DNA of 64,000 bases, taken from Verrucosispora sp. NA02020 (GTDB lineage Bacteria > Actinomycetota > Actinomycetes > Mycobacteriales > Micromonosporaceae). Position 1 is the first letter of the stretch. Every line of letters starts with the position of its first letter. This document shows, one piece after another, positions 16,542 through 26,102 of this stretch. The position numbers and the translations under genes are program-made. The notes below the pieces were generated by a model that was given only the letters and a program-made list of their open reading frames with translations, was not told the origin of the DNA and did not search any database. The stretch lies in contig NZ_CP054923.1 in the NCBI RefSeq assembly GCF_013364215.1, forward strand, positions 3,844,001 to 3,908,000, given 5' to 3'.

Positions 16542-17990
16542 TCAGCAGAGGCCGTTGCAGCCGTCCGGATTCCGCGGCGGCGCACCGATCCAGGGCTGGG
16601 AGAGGCCGGGTACGTGCTCCGGCTGCGCCCCGCTGATCCGGGGCTCCGAGAAGACCGTGTTGTACGCGTTGGCGGTGTCGTCGACGTAGATGATCCCGCT
16701 CAGCTTGTTCTCCGGGATGGTGCCGTTGGCGTACGGCGGCGTCCAGTTCCGGACCGGCGTGATGTTCGCGCCGAGGAAGCGGGTGATGCCGTCGGCACCG
16801 GTCAGCACGGAGACCACGTCGCCGGAGTAGTCGGGGTTGACGTACCCGTGGTGGCCCTCCTGGTCGCCGTGGCCGCTGCCGTCGTCACCCCCGTCGTCGC
16901 CGTGCTCGCCACCGTCGGAGTCGTCGTCGGAGTCGTAGTGGGTGTTGATGCCGTCGTCGCAGTTGCCGCTGTTGTCGCAGGTGGTGACGGTCTGGTTGCC
17001 GGAGCTGTGGGTCGAGCTGTTGAAGGTGACGCTCTCCACATGGACGGTGCCCGTCTTCTTCCCGTTCTGGTCGTAGAGGTGCACGGTCGTCTCGGAGTGG
17101 GTGTCCGACTGGCCGTTCTTCGTGTGGCTCTTGGTGGTGGTCTCACTGATCAGGCGACCGTGCGGGTCGAAGACCATGACGGTCTGCTCGGTGTAGAGGT
17201 CGCCGGGCTCGCCGCGCTCCTCGTACTGGGTGAAGACGGTGTTGCCCTTGGACCCGTCGGCGTTGACGTGTTCCCGCACCGACCCGCCCGGCACCAGGTC
17301 GACCTCGTCGCGCGACCCGTCGGCGTAGTGCAGCCGGTAGTCGGAGTCGCCGAACCACGGCTTCTCGGTCTTCACGACCCCGCCGTACGCGGCCGGGCTG
17401 TGCGTCGTCTCGCCCGGCTCGTACTCGACGAACATCGATTCGAAGGGCGTGATCAGTGGGTTGCCCGGCTCGCCGACGGCCTGCGAGCGGGTGCCCCGGC
17501 CGATCGCGACGCCGTCGCGCTGCACCGAGAGCTTGAGCTCGTCGAACTGCTTGAGGTCGATGCCGAGCCGGCTGTAGGTGTCCTGCCGCACCGGAAGGGC
17601 GAAGACCCCCAGGGTCGGCAGGTTGGTGGTCTCCCGGAGCGCGAGCAGGTCCTCCGGGAACGCGATGAAGCTGCCCCGCCCATACCCGAACGACGGCAGC
17701 TTGTTCACCGAGGCCAGTTCCACGGCGACCTCCAGGCTGGGCCGGCTCGCCGGGTCCCACGGGTCGGTGCCCGCCGCCACCTCGTCGGCGTCGCTGAAGC
17801 CGTCCTTGTCGCTGTCGACCACCCGCCAGGACAGGTAGCAGCCGGTCGGGTCGCAGACCCGGGCGTACGACAGCTTCTTGCGCGGCGGCTTGTCGGCGGA
17901 GGCGGCGGTGCTGCCGGCGGTCAACGCCAGCGGTATGGCGAGCAGCGGGGCGACGACCATCGCCACTCGCCTGCGGTTACGAAGGATCAT
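16542..17990 (-). CDS. Secreted acidic protein with thrombospondin type 3-like calcium motif, unknown function
   Basis: 482 residues from ATG 17990 (weak ribosome site). Signal peptide about 1-33 (MVVAPLLAIPLALTAG...ASADK). A single TSP3-like calcium loop, DSDKDGFSDADEVAAGTDPWDP, lies at about 58-80. The middle contains beta-rich repeats resembling YD/RHS-like text (VFDPHGRLISETTT, LYDQNGKKTGTVH) and an extreme Asp/Gly/His-rich stretch (about 360-390), which could bind metal. The C-terminus ends in paired Cys (DGCNGLC). I do not recognise the family and propose no enzyme activity. The gene is divergent from the LuxR-type regulator at 18113 across a 122-base gap. Confidence 0.7.
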   Translation of the reverse strand: MILRNRRRVAMVVAPLLAIPLALTAGSTAASADKPPRKKLSYARVCDPTGCYLSWRVVDSDKDGFSDADEVAAGTDPWDPASRPSLEVAVELASVNKLPSFGYGRGSFIAFPEDLLALRETTNLPTLGVFALPVRQDTYSRLGIDLKQFDELKLSVQRDGVAIGRGTRSQAVGEPGNPLITPFESMFVEYEPGETTHSPAAYGGVVKTEKPWFGDSDYRLHYADGSRDEVDLVPGGSVREHVNADGSKGNTVFTQYEERGEPGDLYTEQTVMVFDPHGRLISETTTKSHTKNGQSDTHSETTVHLYDQNGKKTGTVHVESVTFNSSTHSSGNQTVTTCDNSGNCDDGINTHYDSDDDSDGGEHGDDGGDDGSGHGDQEGHHGYVNPDYSGDVVSVLTGADGITRFLGANITPVRNWTPPYANGTIPENKLSGIIYVDDTANAYNTVFSEPRISGAQPEHVPGLSQPWIGAPPRNPDGCNGLC

Positions 17991-18112
17991 GAGCGGTACC
18001 GTCGCACCCGTCCGGGCGCTTTCCGACCGCTGAGTCGGCAATCAGTCGCCGGGTCGCGGCACCCTGGGAGGATCCCCAGCTAGGGTGTGGCTGCTGCGCT
18101 GGTACGACGAAG

Positions 18113-19567
18113 GTGACGGACGTGGAGATCGACCAGTGTGGCCACCGGCCGGAGGACGCCGACCGACTGCTGGCCGCCGCCGACCGGACCGCCGATCCGG
18201 TGGCCGCCGCCCGGCTGGTGGCGGAGGCGTTCGTCGCGGTGTCCCGGACCGCCGACCCGACCGTCCTGCCGCCGATCGTCCGGCGGTTGGCACGGCTACG
18301 GACCCTCCCGCCACGTCCCGAGGTCGAGTTCCTGCACCACGCCGTCGGTTGCGCGGTGGGTGCCCGGACCGGGCGGCGGGTCGCTCCCCGGGAGACCGAC
18401 GACGCGTTGCGCCTCTTCGCCAGCGCCGGGCTGCACGACGATCCGCTGCACGTGGAGTGCGCGATGATCGCCACGTTGAGCGCGCTGCGACCCGACCAGG
18501 TGCGCCCGAGGTTCGCCGCCCTCGTCGAGCGGTGGGTGTCCGGCGAGGAGGCGACCGACCCCGCGCGGCGGGCCCGGTTCACCACGATGCTCGGGATGGG
18601 CGACGCGTGGTCCGGGGACCTGCTGCGCGGCCGGGCGACGCTGCGTCGCGCCCAGGCGTACGCGGTCGAGGCCGGGCGGCTCGACCTCCAGGCCGAGATC
18701 GTGTCGTGGCTGGCCAAGTGCGAGGCGCTCTGCGGTGACCTGACGCAGGCGCGGCGTTGTCTGGACGAGGCTCGGCTGCTGGCGGCCCGCTCGGGGTCGG
18801 CCTGGGTCGGGTTCCACATCGCCGAGTGCGCCGCCGCGCTGCACCTGGCGGCGGGCGACGTCGAGGCGTGGGTCGGGGTCGTGGGGCGGTTGGTCGACTC
18901 GGCGGTCGGCAGCAACTCCGGGCTCGTCTTCGAGCACCGGTGGGAACTCGCCACCCACCACGCGCTGGGCGGCGACGCCGAGGCCGCGCAGGCCGTCCTC
19001 GCCGCCATCGCGGACCCGCCGCTGGACTGGCCGGGTGCGCCCGCCCTGCCGGCCTGGCGGGCCTGGATCGCCGATCCGGCGGACCCGGCGGCGATGGGTT
19101 GGCTGGAACAGGCGCTCGCCGGGCTCAACCGGCCGGTGGAGCGGCTCTCCCGGGCCCGGCTGGCCTGGCTGCTCGGCGCCCAGCACGCGCGCCTCGGCCG
19201 GCGGGTCGACGCGATCCGGCTGCTCGAACTGGCCAGCAGCGAGTACGCGGCGACCGGCGCGGCGGGTCTGCTCGCCCGGGTCACCGTGGACCTGGACGCC
19301 GTCACCGACGTCCCGGTCGGTACGCCGTGGTCCGTGGCGCAGGTGCCGTCGACCCGGCGCGGCCGACCGGCCGACGCCGGCACGCAGGTCCGGCTGACCG
19401 CCATGGAGACCAGGGTGGCCGGTGCCGTCGCCGACGGACTCAGCAACCTGGAGGCGGCCCGGCTGCTGGCGGTGTCGGCCAAGACGATCGAGTTCCACCT
19501 CGGCAACATCTATCGCAAGCTCGGCGTCCGTAACCGCACCGAACTCGCCCGGCACCTGTCGCGCTGA
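18113..19567 (+). CDS. LuxR-type transcriptional regulator with TPR-like N-terminal region
   Basis: 484 residues from GTG 18113; GTG 18122 is an alternative. The first 400 residues are alpha-helical, Ala/Leu/Arg-rich and look like degenerate TPR repeats (ARLVAEAFVAVSR, AEIVSWLAKCEALCGDLTQARRCLDEARLLA), without a visible Walker A, unlike full LAL regulators. The C-terminal 60 residues are a classic LuxR HTH (LTAMETRVAGAVADGLSNLEAARLLAVSAKTIEFHLGNIYRKLGVRNRTELARHL). It may control the divergent secreted-protein gene; this is inference from position only. A dispersed palindrome follows the stop. Confidence 0.87.
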   Translation: MTDVEIDQCGHRPEDADRLLAAADRTADPVAAARLVAEAFVAVSRTADPTVLPPIVRRLARLRTLPPRPEVEFLHHAVGCAVGARTGRRVAPRETDDALRLFASAGLHDDPLHVECAMIATLSALRPDQVRPRFAALVERWVSGEEATDPARRARFTTMLGMGDAWSGDLLRGRATLRRAQAYAVEAGRLDLQAEIVSWLAKCEALCGDLTQARRCLDEARLLAARSGSAWVGFHIAECAAALHLAAGDVEAWVGVVGRLVDSAVGSNSGLVFEHRWELATHHALGGDAEAAQAVLAAIADPPLDWPGAPALPAWRAWIADPADPAAMGWLEQALAGLNRPVERLSRARLAWLLGAQHARLGRRVDAIRLLELASSEYAATGAAGLLARVTVDLDAVTDVPVGTPWSVAQVPSTRRGRPADAGTQVRLTAMETRVAGAVADGLSNLEAARLLAVSAKTIEFHLGNIYRKLGVRNRTELARHLSR

Positions 19568-19592
19568 GCCGTGGCCGTACGGCCGAGCTGAA

Positions 19593-19640
19593 AGGAAGGG
19601 CCCCCTGCTAACGCCTCGTGCATAGCAGGGGACCCCTCCT
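19593..19640. repeat. Dispersed palindromic element, copy 2 (also terminator)
   Basis: Arms 19593-19610 and 19623-19640 (16 of 18 bases pair) around the loop ACGCCTCGTGCA. It lies 25 bases after the LuxR gene. It shares the arm AGGAAGGGCCCCCT and the loop with copy 1 at 9136-9193. Confidence 0.8.
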
Positions 19641-19777
19641 AACGGCACCGTTCGGTGTGCGGAATCCTCAAGGTTTCCTCAACCGGGCAGCTCAAGATCT
19701 ATCGACCTCCGTCGCCGCGACTAGTTTGACGGCAACCGATGGACGTGCGTGACACGCCACAAGCAGGAGGAGGGGAG

Positions 19778-22255
19778 ATGCGACGCACACGACTGCGCCT
19801 CGCGCTCTTCGCGCTGCCCGCCCTGGTGGGCGGAGTACTCATGGCGGCGGCATCACCCGTGCCGGTGGGCGCGGTGCCCGCCGGCACGGGTGGTCCGGCC
19901 GACACCCATCTCGACGAACCCGACCACGTCGGCCACGTCCGGGTCCAGATGACCGGCGCCGACATGCTGGACCGGGTGGCCGCCGCCGGGTTCGACATCG
20001 AGCACGGTCTGACCCGGGTGCCGGACGGCATCGAGGGCGAGGTGGCGGCGACCGCCGAGGAGCGCACCGCGCTGGAGGCGATGGGCGTCCGGATCCTCGC
20101 CGACGACGAGGGCTTCGAGTGGAGCGACGAGGCCGACGGGGGACTTCAGGCCGTCGCGGCCCGCACCCTGACGGCGGCCGGCGAGGACAACGCGGTCCGG
20201 ATCGCCCGCGCCGACTGGTTCACCACCAAGGGCCAGGGTTTCCTGTACGTCGAGGCGCGCACCACGGAGGGCAGCCAGACCACGCCGATCGTCGGGATGC
20301 AGGTGGAGAACGACTCGGGCAAGGGCACCGAGTTCGGCTTCGCCCGGACGATGAGCCGGTTCGTCGACTCCGGGCAGTACATGTTCCACCGGAACCTGTT
20401 CAAACTCGACACCCGCCCGGACCGGATCCGGGTCACCAGTTCGACCGGCGGTGTGGTCACCGGCCCGGTCTCGGACTGGTTGGAGAACGGTGCCCCGCCG
20501 CTGACGTCGAACCCCGGCTACCGGTCGGACTTCGTCGACGGCTACCGGCACCCGCAGCAGCTCTTCGCCCGAGCCGAGGAGATCGCCCGCGAGTTCCCGC
20601 AGATCGCCGAGATCGTCCACCTGCCGCACCGCACGAACGGCTACCAGCGTAAGGCGCAGGCGACGATCGGCGGGACCGGACAGTCGGCGGTCGTGGTCAG
20701 CTCGGCGGCGTGGGGGCACGAGGGCGGCAACGACGTCACCGTCGAGTTCGCGCACCAGTCGGGGGAGAACCTCCCACTCACCGTCGAGGTGACCGGCACG
20801 GCGGTCCGCGTCCTGCTGGGCACGGACGCCACCGGTGCGGTGGCGAGCACGGCCGCCGAGGTGGCGCAGGCATTGCGTACCCGGTCGCAGGGGCTGATCG
20901 ACCGGGCGCACCCGTACCGCAGCAATGCCGGCACCGGCGTCGTGGCGCCGACCACCGGCCCGGTGGCGCTGACCGACTTCCTCGACCAGAAGCGGGTCGG
21001 CGCGCCGGAGGGTGAGGTGCCGCGCGGCCCCGCCACCATCCCGGTGCTGCGGATCGGCAAGCACCGCGACGGCCGCAACCCGGGCGTGCTGATCCAGGCG
21101 CAGGACCACGCCCGTGAGTGGGTGCCGCCGACGACCACGCTGGAGACGGCCGAACGGCTGGTCCACAACTACCGCACCGACAAGGAGACCAAGAAGATCG
21201 TCGACAACACCGACGTCTTCCTGATCCTCTCCAACAACCCGGACGGCGCGAACTACAGCTTCTACAACTTCGCCTCGCAGCGCCGCAACATGACCAACCA
21301 CTGCGCGGACGACAACGCCGACCCGGCCCGCCGCAACGCCTGGGGCGTGGACCTGAACCGCAACTACCGGGTCGGTTCGGGCCACGACGGGTACGCGGGC
21401 GGCTCGACCAGTTGCGTCAGCGACACGTTCCAGGGGCCGGAGAAGCTGTCCGAGCCCGAGTCGAAGAACGTCGTCTGGCTCGTCGAGACGTACTCGAACA
21501 TCAAGTTCATGATGTCCGTGCACTCCAACGGCGGCCAGTTGTTCTGGCAGCCCGGCGCGTACATCGCGAACGGGCGGATCACCACGCCCCGGCCGCCGCT
21601 CGGTGACGAGGCGTTCTACTGGCAGTCGGCGGCCCGGATCCTGTCGCAGGTGAAGGCACACCGGCAGACCGTGGTGACGCCGCAGAACGTGGGCGGTTCC
21701 TCGGACGTCCTCTACTCCTCGGCGGGCAACGTCCGGGAGGACCTCTACCACACGTACGGCATCTACTCGTTCGGCTGGGAGGTCGGCGGCTCGATCTACA
21801 ACCCGGCCACCGGCAACTGGCAGGGCGGCTCGTTCCAGCCGCCGTGGGTGGGCAACCCCGAGCTGGTCAGCGGGCACGCCGAGACGATGGAGTACGCCAA
21901 CGGGATCATGGAGATGTTCCGGATCGCGGCGGACTGGGGCAAGGACAAGAAGAAGCCGACGTCCACGCTCGTGCCCGGCGGCGGCCGGTACGCGGGCCCG
22001 GTCGACGTCCGGTTCGAGACCAGCGAACCGGCCACCATCTACTACACGACCGACGGCAGCCGGCCCACCCTGGAGTCGCCGCGCTACCAGGCGACCGAGT
22101 TCCGGGAGCCGGGTCAGGTGTTCCGCGTGACCGAGACGACCACGTTCCACTGGTTCTCGGTCGACACGGCGGGCAACGTCGAGAAGGGCTACGACCCGAC
22201 GAAGAACGACAAGCGCAACAACTACCGCAAGGCGACGGTCACCATCACCCGGTAG
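19778..22255 (+). CDS. Secreted zinc carboxypeptidase, M14 family
   Basis: 825 residues. ATG 19778 has AGGAGGAGGGGAG directly upstream. Signal peptide about 1-35. Zinc ligands fit M14: His444 and Glu447 in DHAREWVPP, and His582 in SVHSNGG; Asn/Arg of the substrate pocket in GVDLNRNYR; Glu668 in FGWEVGGS is the probable catalytic Glu. An N-terminal region with an inhibitor/propeptide-like segment (VGHVRVQMTGADMLDRVAAAGFDIE) and an inserted beta domain (about 160-260) come before the catalytic core. The last 90 residues resemble the chitobiase/hexosaminidase C-terminal fold (PVDVRFETSEPATIYYTTDGSRPT). It probably trims peptides outside the cell. It is followed by a hairpin terminator. Confidence 0.92.
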   Translation: MRRTRLRLALFALPALVGGVLMAAASPVPVGAVPAGTGGPADTHLDEPDHVGHVRVQMTGADMLDRVAAAGFDIEHGLTRVPDGIEGEVAATAEERTALEAMGVRILADDEGFEWSDEADGGLQAVAARTLTAAGEDNAVRIARADWFTTKGQGFLYVEARTTEGSQTTPIVGMQVENDSGKGTEFGFARTMSRFVDSGQYMFHRNLFKLDTRPDRIRVTSSTGGVVTGPVSDWLENGAPPLTSNPGYRSDFVDGYRHPQQLFARAEEIAREFPQIAEIVHLPHRTNGYQRKAQATIGGTGQSAVVVSSAAWGHEGGNDVTVEFAHQSGENLPLTVEVTGTAVRVLLGTDATGAVASTAAEVAQALRTRSQGLIDRAHPYRSNAGTGVVAPTTGPVALTDFLDQKRVGAPEGEVPRGPATIPVLRIGKHRDGRNPGVLIQAQDHAREWVPPTTTLETAERLVHNYRTDKETKKIVDNTDVFLILSNNPDGANYSFYNFASQRRNMTNHCADDNADPARRNAWGVDLNRNYRVGSGHDGYAGGSTSCVSDTFQGPEKLSEPESKNVVWLVETYSNIKFMMSVHSNGGQLFWQPGAYIANGRITTPRPPLGDEAFYWQSAARILSQVKAHRQTVVTPQNVGGSSDVLYSSAGNVREDLYHTYGIYSFGWEVGGSIYNPATGNWQGGSFQPPWVGNPELVSGHAETMEYANGIMEMFRIAADWGKDKKKPTSTLVPGGGRYAGPVDVRFETSEPATIYYTTDGSRPTLESPRYQATEFREPGQVFRVTETTTFHWFSVDTAGNVEKGYDPTKNDKRNNYRKATVTITR

Positions 22256-22267
22256 CCCTCCTCCGGT

Positions 22268-22309
22268 GACGCCTCGTCGGTGCGGGTCGCTCCGCGCCGA
22301 CGGGGCGTC
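22268..22309 (+). terminator. Hairpin after the M14 gene
   Basis: Arms 22268-22280 and 22297-22309 pair over 13 bases with one wobble, 12 bases after the stop codon. Confidence 0.7.
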
Positions 22310-22488
22310 GTCGTGCGCGCGTCGACGTGGACCGTCGCCGACGCGCGTCGGGAACACCGCACCGGGTACGCCCACGGGCGACTCGGCCCGCGTCTGCGGG
22401 CGGCAGACGGTGCGGGCCGCCGGACCCAGCATGGGAGACGACGTCAGCGCGCCCGGTCCGGGTGCCGTCGCGCCAGGAGGTGCCCGTC

Positions 22489-23022
22489 GTGACCCGTACC
22501 CGACTGACCTGGATCGTGCTCGTCGCGCTCGTGTGGGCGGCGATGATGTCCTTCGGCGGTGTCGCCGCCGAGACCGTCATGCTCTATCCGAACATCTTCG
22601 ACGACGCTCCGGCATCGCTGCTGCGCGCCCGCGAGTTCCTGGTGGTCAGCGGCCCGAGCGACTACTTCCCGCCGCTGGGTGCCTCGGTGATCCTCGGCAG
22701 TCTCGCCGCCACGGTGCTCACCTGGCGTGACCGGCGGCTGCGCTGGTGGGTGGCGTCCGCGACGGCGGTCTTCGTGGTCTGCGAGTTCCTCTTCTCGGCG
22801 GTCTTCTTCTGGCCGCGCAACGAGATCATGTTCGTGGACCCGGTGGGCACCCACTCGCCGGAGTACCTGCGTCAGGTCGCCGCCGAGTTCGTCGCCGGGC
22901 ACCGGGTACGCCTCGTCGGCGGCGCGGTCACGGCGGCGCTGGCCTTCACCGCGCTGCTGCGTTTCGCCCGCGACACCGGCCGCGCGAGTAGTGACCACGG
23001 GGCGGTCCGGGCCGTCTCCTGA
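22489..23022 (+). CDS. Four-helix membrane protein, DUF1772-like
   Basis: 177 residues. GTG 22489 is chosen because CCAGGAGGT lies 7 bases upstream; the frame is open further 5' without a ribosome site. Four hydrophobic helices are visible at about 6-28, 58-78, 85-108 and 140-160. The pattern (SFGGVAAETVMLYPNIF in the first helix, LFSAVFFWPRNEIMF after the third, EFVAGHRVRLVGGAVTAALAF in the fourth) resembles DUF1772/anthrone-oxygenase-like membrane proteins. No enzymatic role can be assigned. It is a lone gene. Confidence 0.72.
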   Translation: MTRTRLTWIVLVALVWAAMMSFGGVAAETVMLYPNIFDDAPASLLRAREFLVVSGPSDYFPPLGASVILGSLAATVLTWRDRRLRWWVASATAVFVVCEFLFSAVFFWPRNEIMFVDPVGTHSPEYLRQVAAEFVAGHRVRLVGGAVTAALAFTALLRFARDTGRASSDHGAVRAVS

Positions 23023-23139
23023 CGTCCTGCGGGTAGGGATCGGCAGGTCAGCACCCTGGTGGGCTCGACGGCACGTGCTAGGAAGTAGGCGTGAATCGTG
23101 ATCGTCTTTCTGCCGTGCCGCCGGTCCCGGTGACGACGC

Positions 23140-23931
23140 ATGGCTGAGCGCAGACTCCGGACCGGCCTCGCGTTCGTGCTCGGTCTGACCGTGTTGTCCG
23201 GGTGCGCCGTCAACAAGGGCAGCGCCCTGGCCGCCGACTTCGAGGCCGACTGGGCCGGTACGCCCGACGTGGCGACCGTCCACGCCACCGAGGAGAACAC
23301 CCTGCCCTTCTTCGGCACGTCGACCGGCACCCTGACCGTGCAGGAGGGCACCTCGGCCGACCGGGTCAGCGAGCTGGCGGGCGAACTGCGGCAGTACGTC
23401 GCCGGCCGCGACGACGTCACGGGCAAGATCGCCGCCGCCGACATCATCTTCACCGTCGTCCCGGACAGCGCCCGCACCGACGAGGTGGTGTCGTTGTGGC
23501 GGTCGATGAGCACCGACCCCCAGGTGACGTCGGCCCACATCTCGAAGCCGTCCCGGGCCGACGTCAACCGGTGGCGGATCGTCGGCACCGCGCCCAACGT
23601 GGTCGGCGCGATGGAACTCTTCGACGACCTGACCACCGGCGGCGGCCGACACGGCACGCTGACCGGCGTCACGACGGTGCTGATCTCCACTGACCGCACC
23701 GTCGAGCCGGCCGTCTCCGTGGAGACCGGTGCCGACGGTGCGGTCCCGGTGGAGGCGATCGCCGCGTTCCGGGCGGTCGTCGGCAGGTATCCGATGGTCC
23801 GGGCAACACTGCGGGTCGACCGGGTCAGCATCGTCCTGACGCGGCCCGAGGACCGGTCAGCCGCCGAGGAGGTAGCTCGGGCCCTGGCACCGAACCTCGG
23901 CACCGTCGAGGTGACCAGCCAGAACCGCTGA
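23140..23931 (+). CDS. Predicted lipoprotein of unknown function
   Basis: 263 residues. The ATG at 23140 lacks a clear ribosome site. A lipobox (VLSGC, Cys22) follows a short hydrophobic signal, so the protein is probably anchored to the outside of the membrane. The rest is a soluble alternating alpha/beta domain with no Cys and no motif I know; two repeats of a pattern like TLTVQEGTSADRVSELAGELRQYV and SIVLTRPEDRSAAEEVARAL suggest two copies of a ferredoxin-like or BON-like fold. It is the last gene with host-like GC before the low-GC island. The 255 bases after it hold only a weak hairpin (GAGATC/GATCTC near 23974). Confidence 0.65.
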   Translation: MAERRLRTGLAFVLGLTVLSGCAVNKGSALAADFEADWAGTPDVATVHATEENTLPFFGTSTGTLTVQEGTSADRVSELAGELRQYVAGRDDVTGKIAAADIIFTVVPDSARTDEVVSLWRSMSTDPQVTSAHISKPSRADVNRWRIVGTAPNVVGAMELFDDLTTGGGRHGTLTGVTTVLISTDRTVEPAVSVETGADGAVPVEAIAAFRAVVGRYPMVRATLRVDRVSIVLTRPEDRSAAEEVARALAPNLGTVEVTSQNR

Positions 23932-24186
23932 ACCACGGCGATCGGGCCAGAGGCGGTGTCGGTTCACACCCGAGAGATCACTGGTGCGATCTCAATATCG
24001 CCCACCAGGTAGAGGACCGGATCACATTGATGGTCCGAGACTCTTTCCATTCCTGAGTGACTACGCCTCTGAAGGCCCGAAGATCGCATCCATGACCTGT
24101 GCGCCGCCGAGGCGTCCCGGCTCGGCTCACTCACCACACCCTCACTGTGCCTTGTGAGTGAGACGTTCAACGCATCTGCCCGGCAG

Positions 24187-25494
24187 CTACGCCCAAGGCA
24201 CCGGCTCAGTATCGCTGAACCATCCGAACGGTGGCATCTGACGACAGAATTTGCCCCGGTAACCCATTGAATGCAGAACAAGGAGCGTCAGATAATGCCG
24301 GGACAAGAACCATGCGTCCCGCGACAGTCCTGCCACGTGGTAGATCTGCTCCCGAGGCGACTTGGGATGCACCAGCCCGTTACGAAACCGCACAAGCGCT
24401 GCCGGCCCATCAGAGAGGCTTTCCCTCGCCGCGAACTCCTGCAAGGCTGGCAGTTCTAAGCCATCTAGGGCAAAGGGAATAGCGCCAAGCTCCAATACGC
24501 GACGCAGTCGATCCTCGCCCGTAAGGCCGCGATAGTCGCGACGACGGACATGACCCCCAAGTACGAGGTTCACCCATTCAATATTCTCTAGGGCGGTGAA
24601 GGCGGATAGCACCCGCTGCTCCACGAAGCCGACGCTGTTTGTCTGTACGGCGGAAACCATCTGAAAGCGCAGAATTCCTTGCTCACCGTCGCAGGCAAAG
24701 GCTTGCACTAGCGAGCATAAGTAGGCGTGAAAATCTTGCGTGGAGTAGTAGTAAAGCCACGCTGACCCTGGCCCCTTGCTTGCTGGGTCACAAATAGGCG
24801 ATACCCATGACTCCCACGACACCTTGCCATCCGGAGCGTAGCCAATTGGCAAAACCGGCGAGACCCAACGACCGAAGGCGAAAGAAAGTCCCACCCTCAG
24901 TTGTTCCAGTAATGCCTTCGCAGCCTCCACCGAGAATGCCTCGTCATTCACGCGCCTGATCTCCATCACGTGCGTCAGCACGTAAAGGTGATCGCTTCGA
25001 CTCTCCTTGAGTAGCTCCGTCAGGTCCGAGCGGCTATCAAGCGTTATTCGCCAGCCTTCAACGTCCCCCTGCCACCGCCCTGCCCACAATCTCCGCCCAT
25101 TGGTCAAAACGGCATTTCCGAGAATTGCCGGTAAGTTCATCCAGTGGACAAGCAAGTGATCGAGCTCCGCCTCCGGTTCTACGTACTCACACTGCCCGAT
25201 CCAACCATCATTGGAGACTCGGTGAGCGCCTGAGATTGTCCAAGAACGGCCCTGCTTTTCGATCGACAGGTCGACTTTTCCAGGATCGGTAAACCACTCA
25301 TCATCAAGCGGGCCTACCGACCATCGGAGCCCGGGCTCCGGGGTAAATTCAAGCCGAACTACGCCTTGGCGCTCCGTCGCTCCAAGTCCGCCGATTTCTC
25401 CTTGGTGCAGCAGTACGGGCTCTTTGGGCTTATTGAAGCTATACACAGGCTTTAGCGGCGTCTTGGCCTCCCTGTGCTGCTGGTTCGGAATCAC
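24187..25494 (-). CDS. ApeA-like HEPN-motif protein, candidate anti-phage RNase
   Basis: 435 residues from GTG 25494 with AAGGAG 7 bases upstream. The N-terminal half is beta-rich (GVVRLEFTPEPGLRWSVGPL...SIEKQGRSWTISGAH) and the C-terminal half helical. A HEPN signature RNGLVH (Arg371-His376) is placed in the expected spot between helices, with the flanking VEQRVLSAFTALENIEW and WFLSRHYLTLLVLHSMGY. This layout resembles ApeA-type proteins, whose HEPN domain is the toxic RNase of an abortive infection system. Codon use is visibly less GC-rich than the flanking chromosome. It appears to stand alone. The ApeA link is by eye from layout and motif, not a search. Confidence 0.6.
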   Translation of the reverse strand: MIPNQQHREAKTPLKPVYSFNKPKEPVLLHQGEIGGLGATERQGVVRLEFTPEPGLRWSVGPLDDEWFTDPGKVDLSIEKQGRSWTISGAHRVSNDGWIGQCEYVEPEAELDHLLVHWMNLPAILGNAVLTNGRRLWAGRWQGDVEGWRITLDSRSDLTELLKESRSDHLYVLTHVMEIRRVNDEAFSVEAAKALLEQLRVGLSFAFGRWVSPVLPIGYAPDGKVSWESWVSPICDPASKGPGSAWLYYYSTQDFHAYLCSLVQAFACDGEQGILRFQMVSAVQTNSVGFVEQRVLSAFTALENIEWVNLVLGGHVRRRDYRGLTGEDRLRRVLELGAIPFALDGLELPALQEFAARESLSDGPAALVRFRNGLVHPKSPREQIYHVAGLSRDAWFLSRHYLTLLVLHSMGYRGKFCRQMPPFGWFSDTEPVPWA

Positions 25495-26102
25495 CGTAAC
25501 TCTCCTTCAGAGGTAGAGCCTGCTGACGGAAGCCAGCCATCCAGAATAAACAGTCACGCCATGGAGGGCCAGTAAGTTTGCTACAACACGCCGGACACAC
25601 GTCGGACAGCCGGTGAGAAGTATCTATACGTCTTCAAGGTGGCCCTGAGCGGGCCGCACGCGCCGCCGCCAGGACACACGTCCGTCGCTCCGCTGGCGCT
25701 CCGACTCCAGGCCGGCTGCCGGCTGGGCCGCGCCGGAGCGACGCGGCGCAGGAAGGGCACGCCGGGTCCGCGCGGGCGAGTCGCGCTGGCGAACCGGTCG
25801 CGGTTACTGCGCCTCCGGCGGGGGGCAACGACTCCAGGATGGCTGGGGCTCCGTCTGCGGGCTGCGGTCCGTGGGTCGTTGCGCAGCCATCCCGCCAGCC
25901 GACAACCCGGGCGAGTCGGGCAGAGCACCGCCCGACCTACCAGCGTCCGTATGTGTGTCAAGGTCCGCTTGACGTGGCGGGCCGCGCGGCGGCCAGTCCC
26001 AATGGGGGCGGATCGGCGGCAGACGGGATGGCAGCGATGCGGAGGTGTCGACCGAAGTTCTATGAACGCCGAGTGCTTGCAGCCACCGCTAACATCCTGG
26101 CC
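25495..26102. other. Gap between the ApeA-like gene and a decayed gene; contains a sharp GC-rich block
   Basis: About 608 bases. 25635-25980 is far more GC-rich than the low-GC sequence on both sides. Long open frames cross it on both strands but are Arg/Pro/Ala-rich, lack ribosome sites and do not look like proteins. I see no RNA gene. It may be a remnant from a different donor. Confidence 0.5.

Noticed and set aside
23932..24186. A tRNA-like T-loop (GGTTCACACC) as an integration site for the island
   Set aside because: No acceptor stem, anticodon arm or CCA-adjacent structure could be built around it, and no integrase gene is present.
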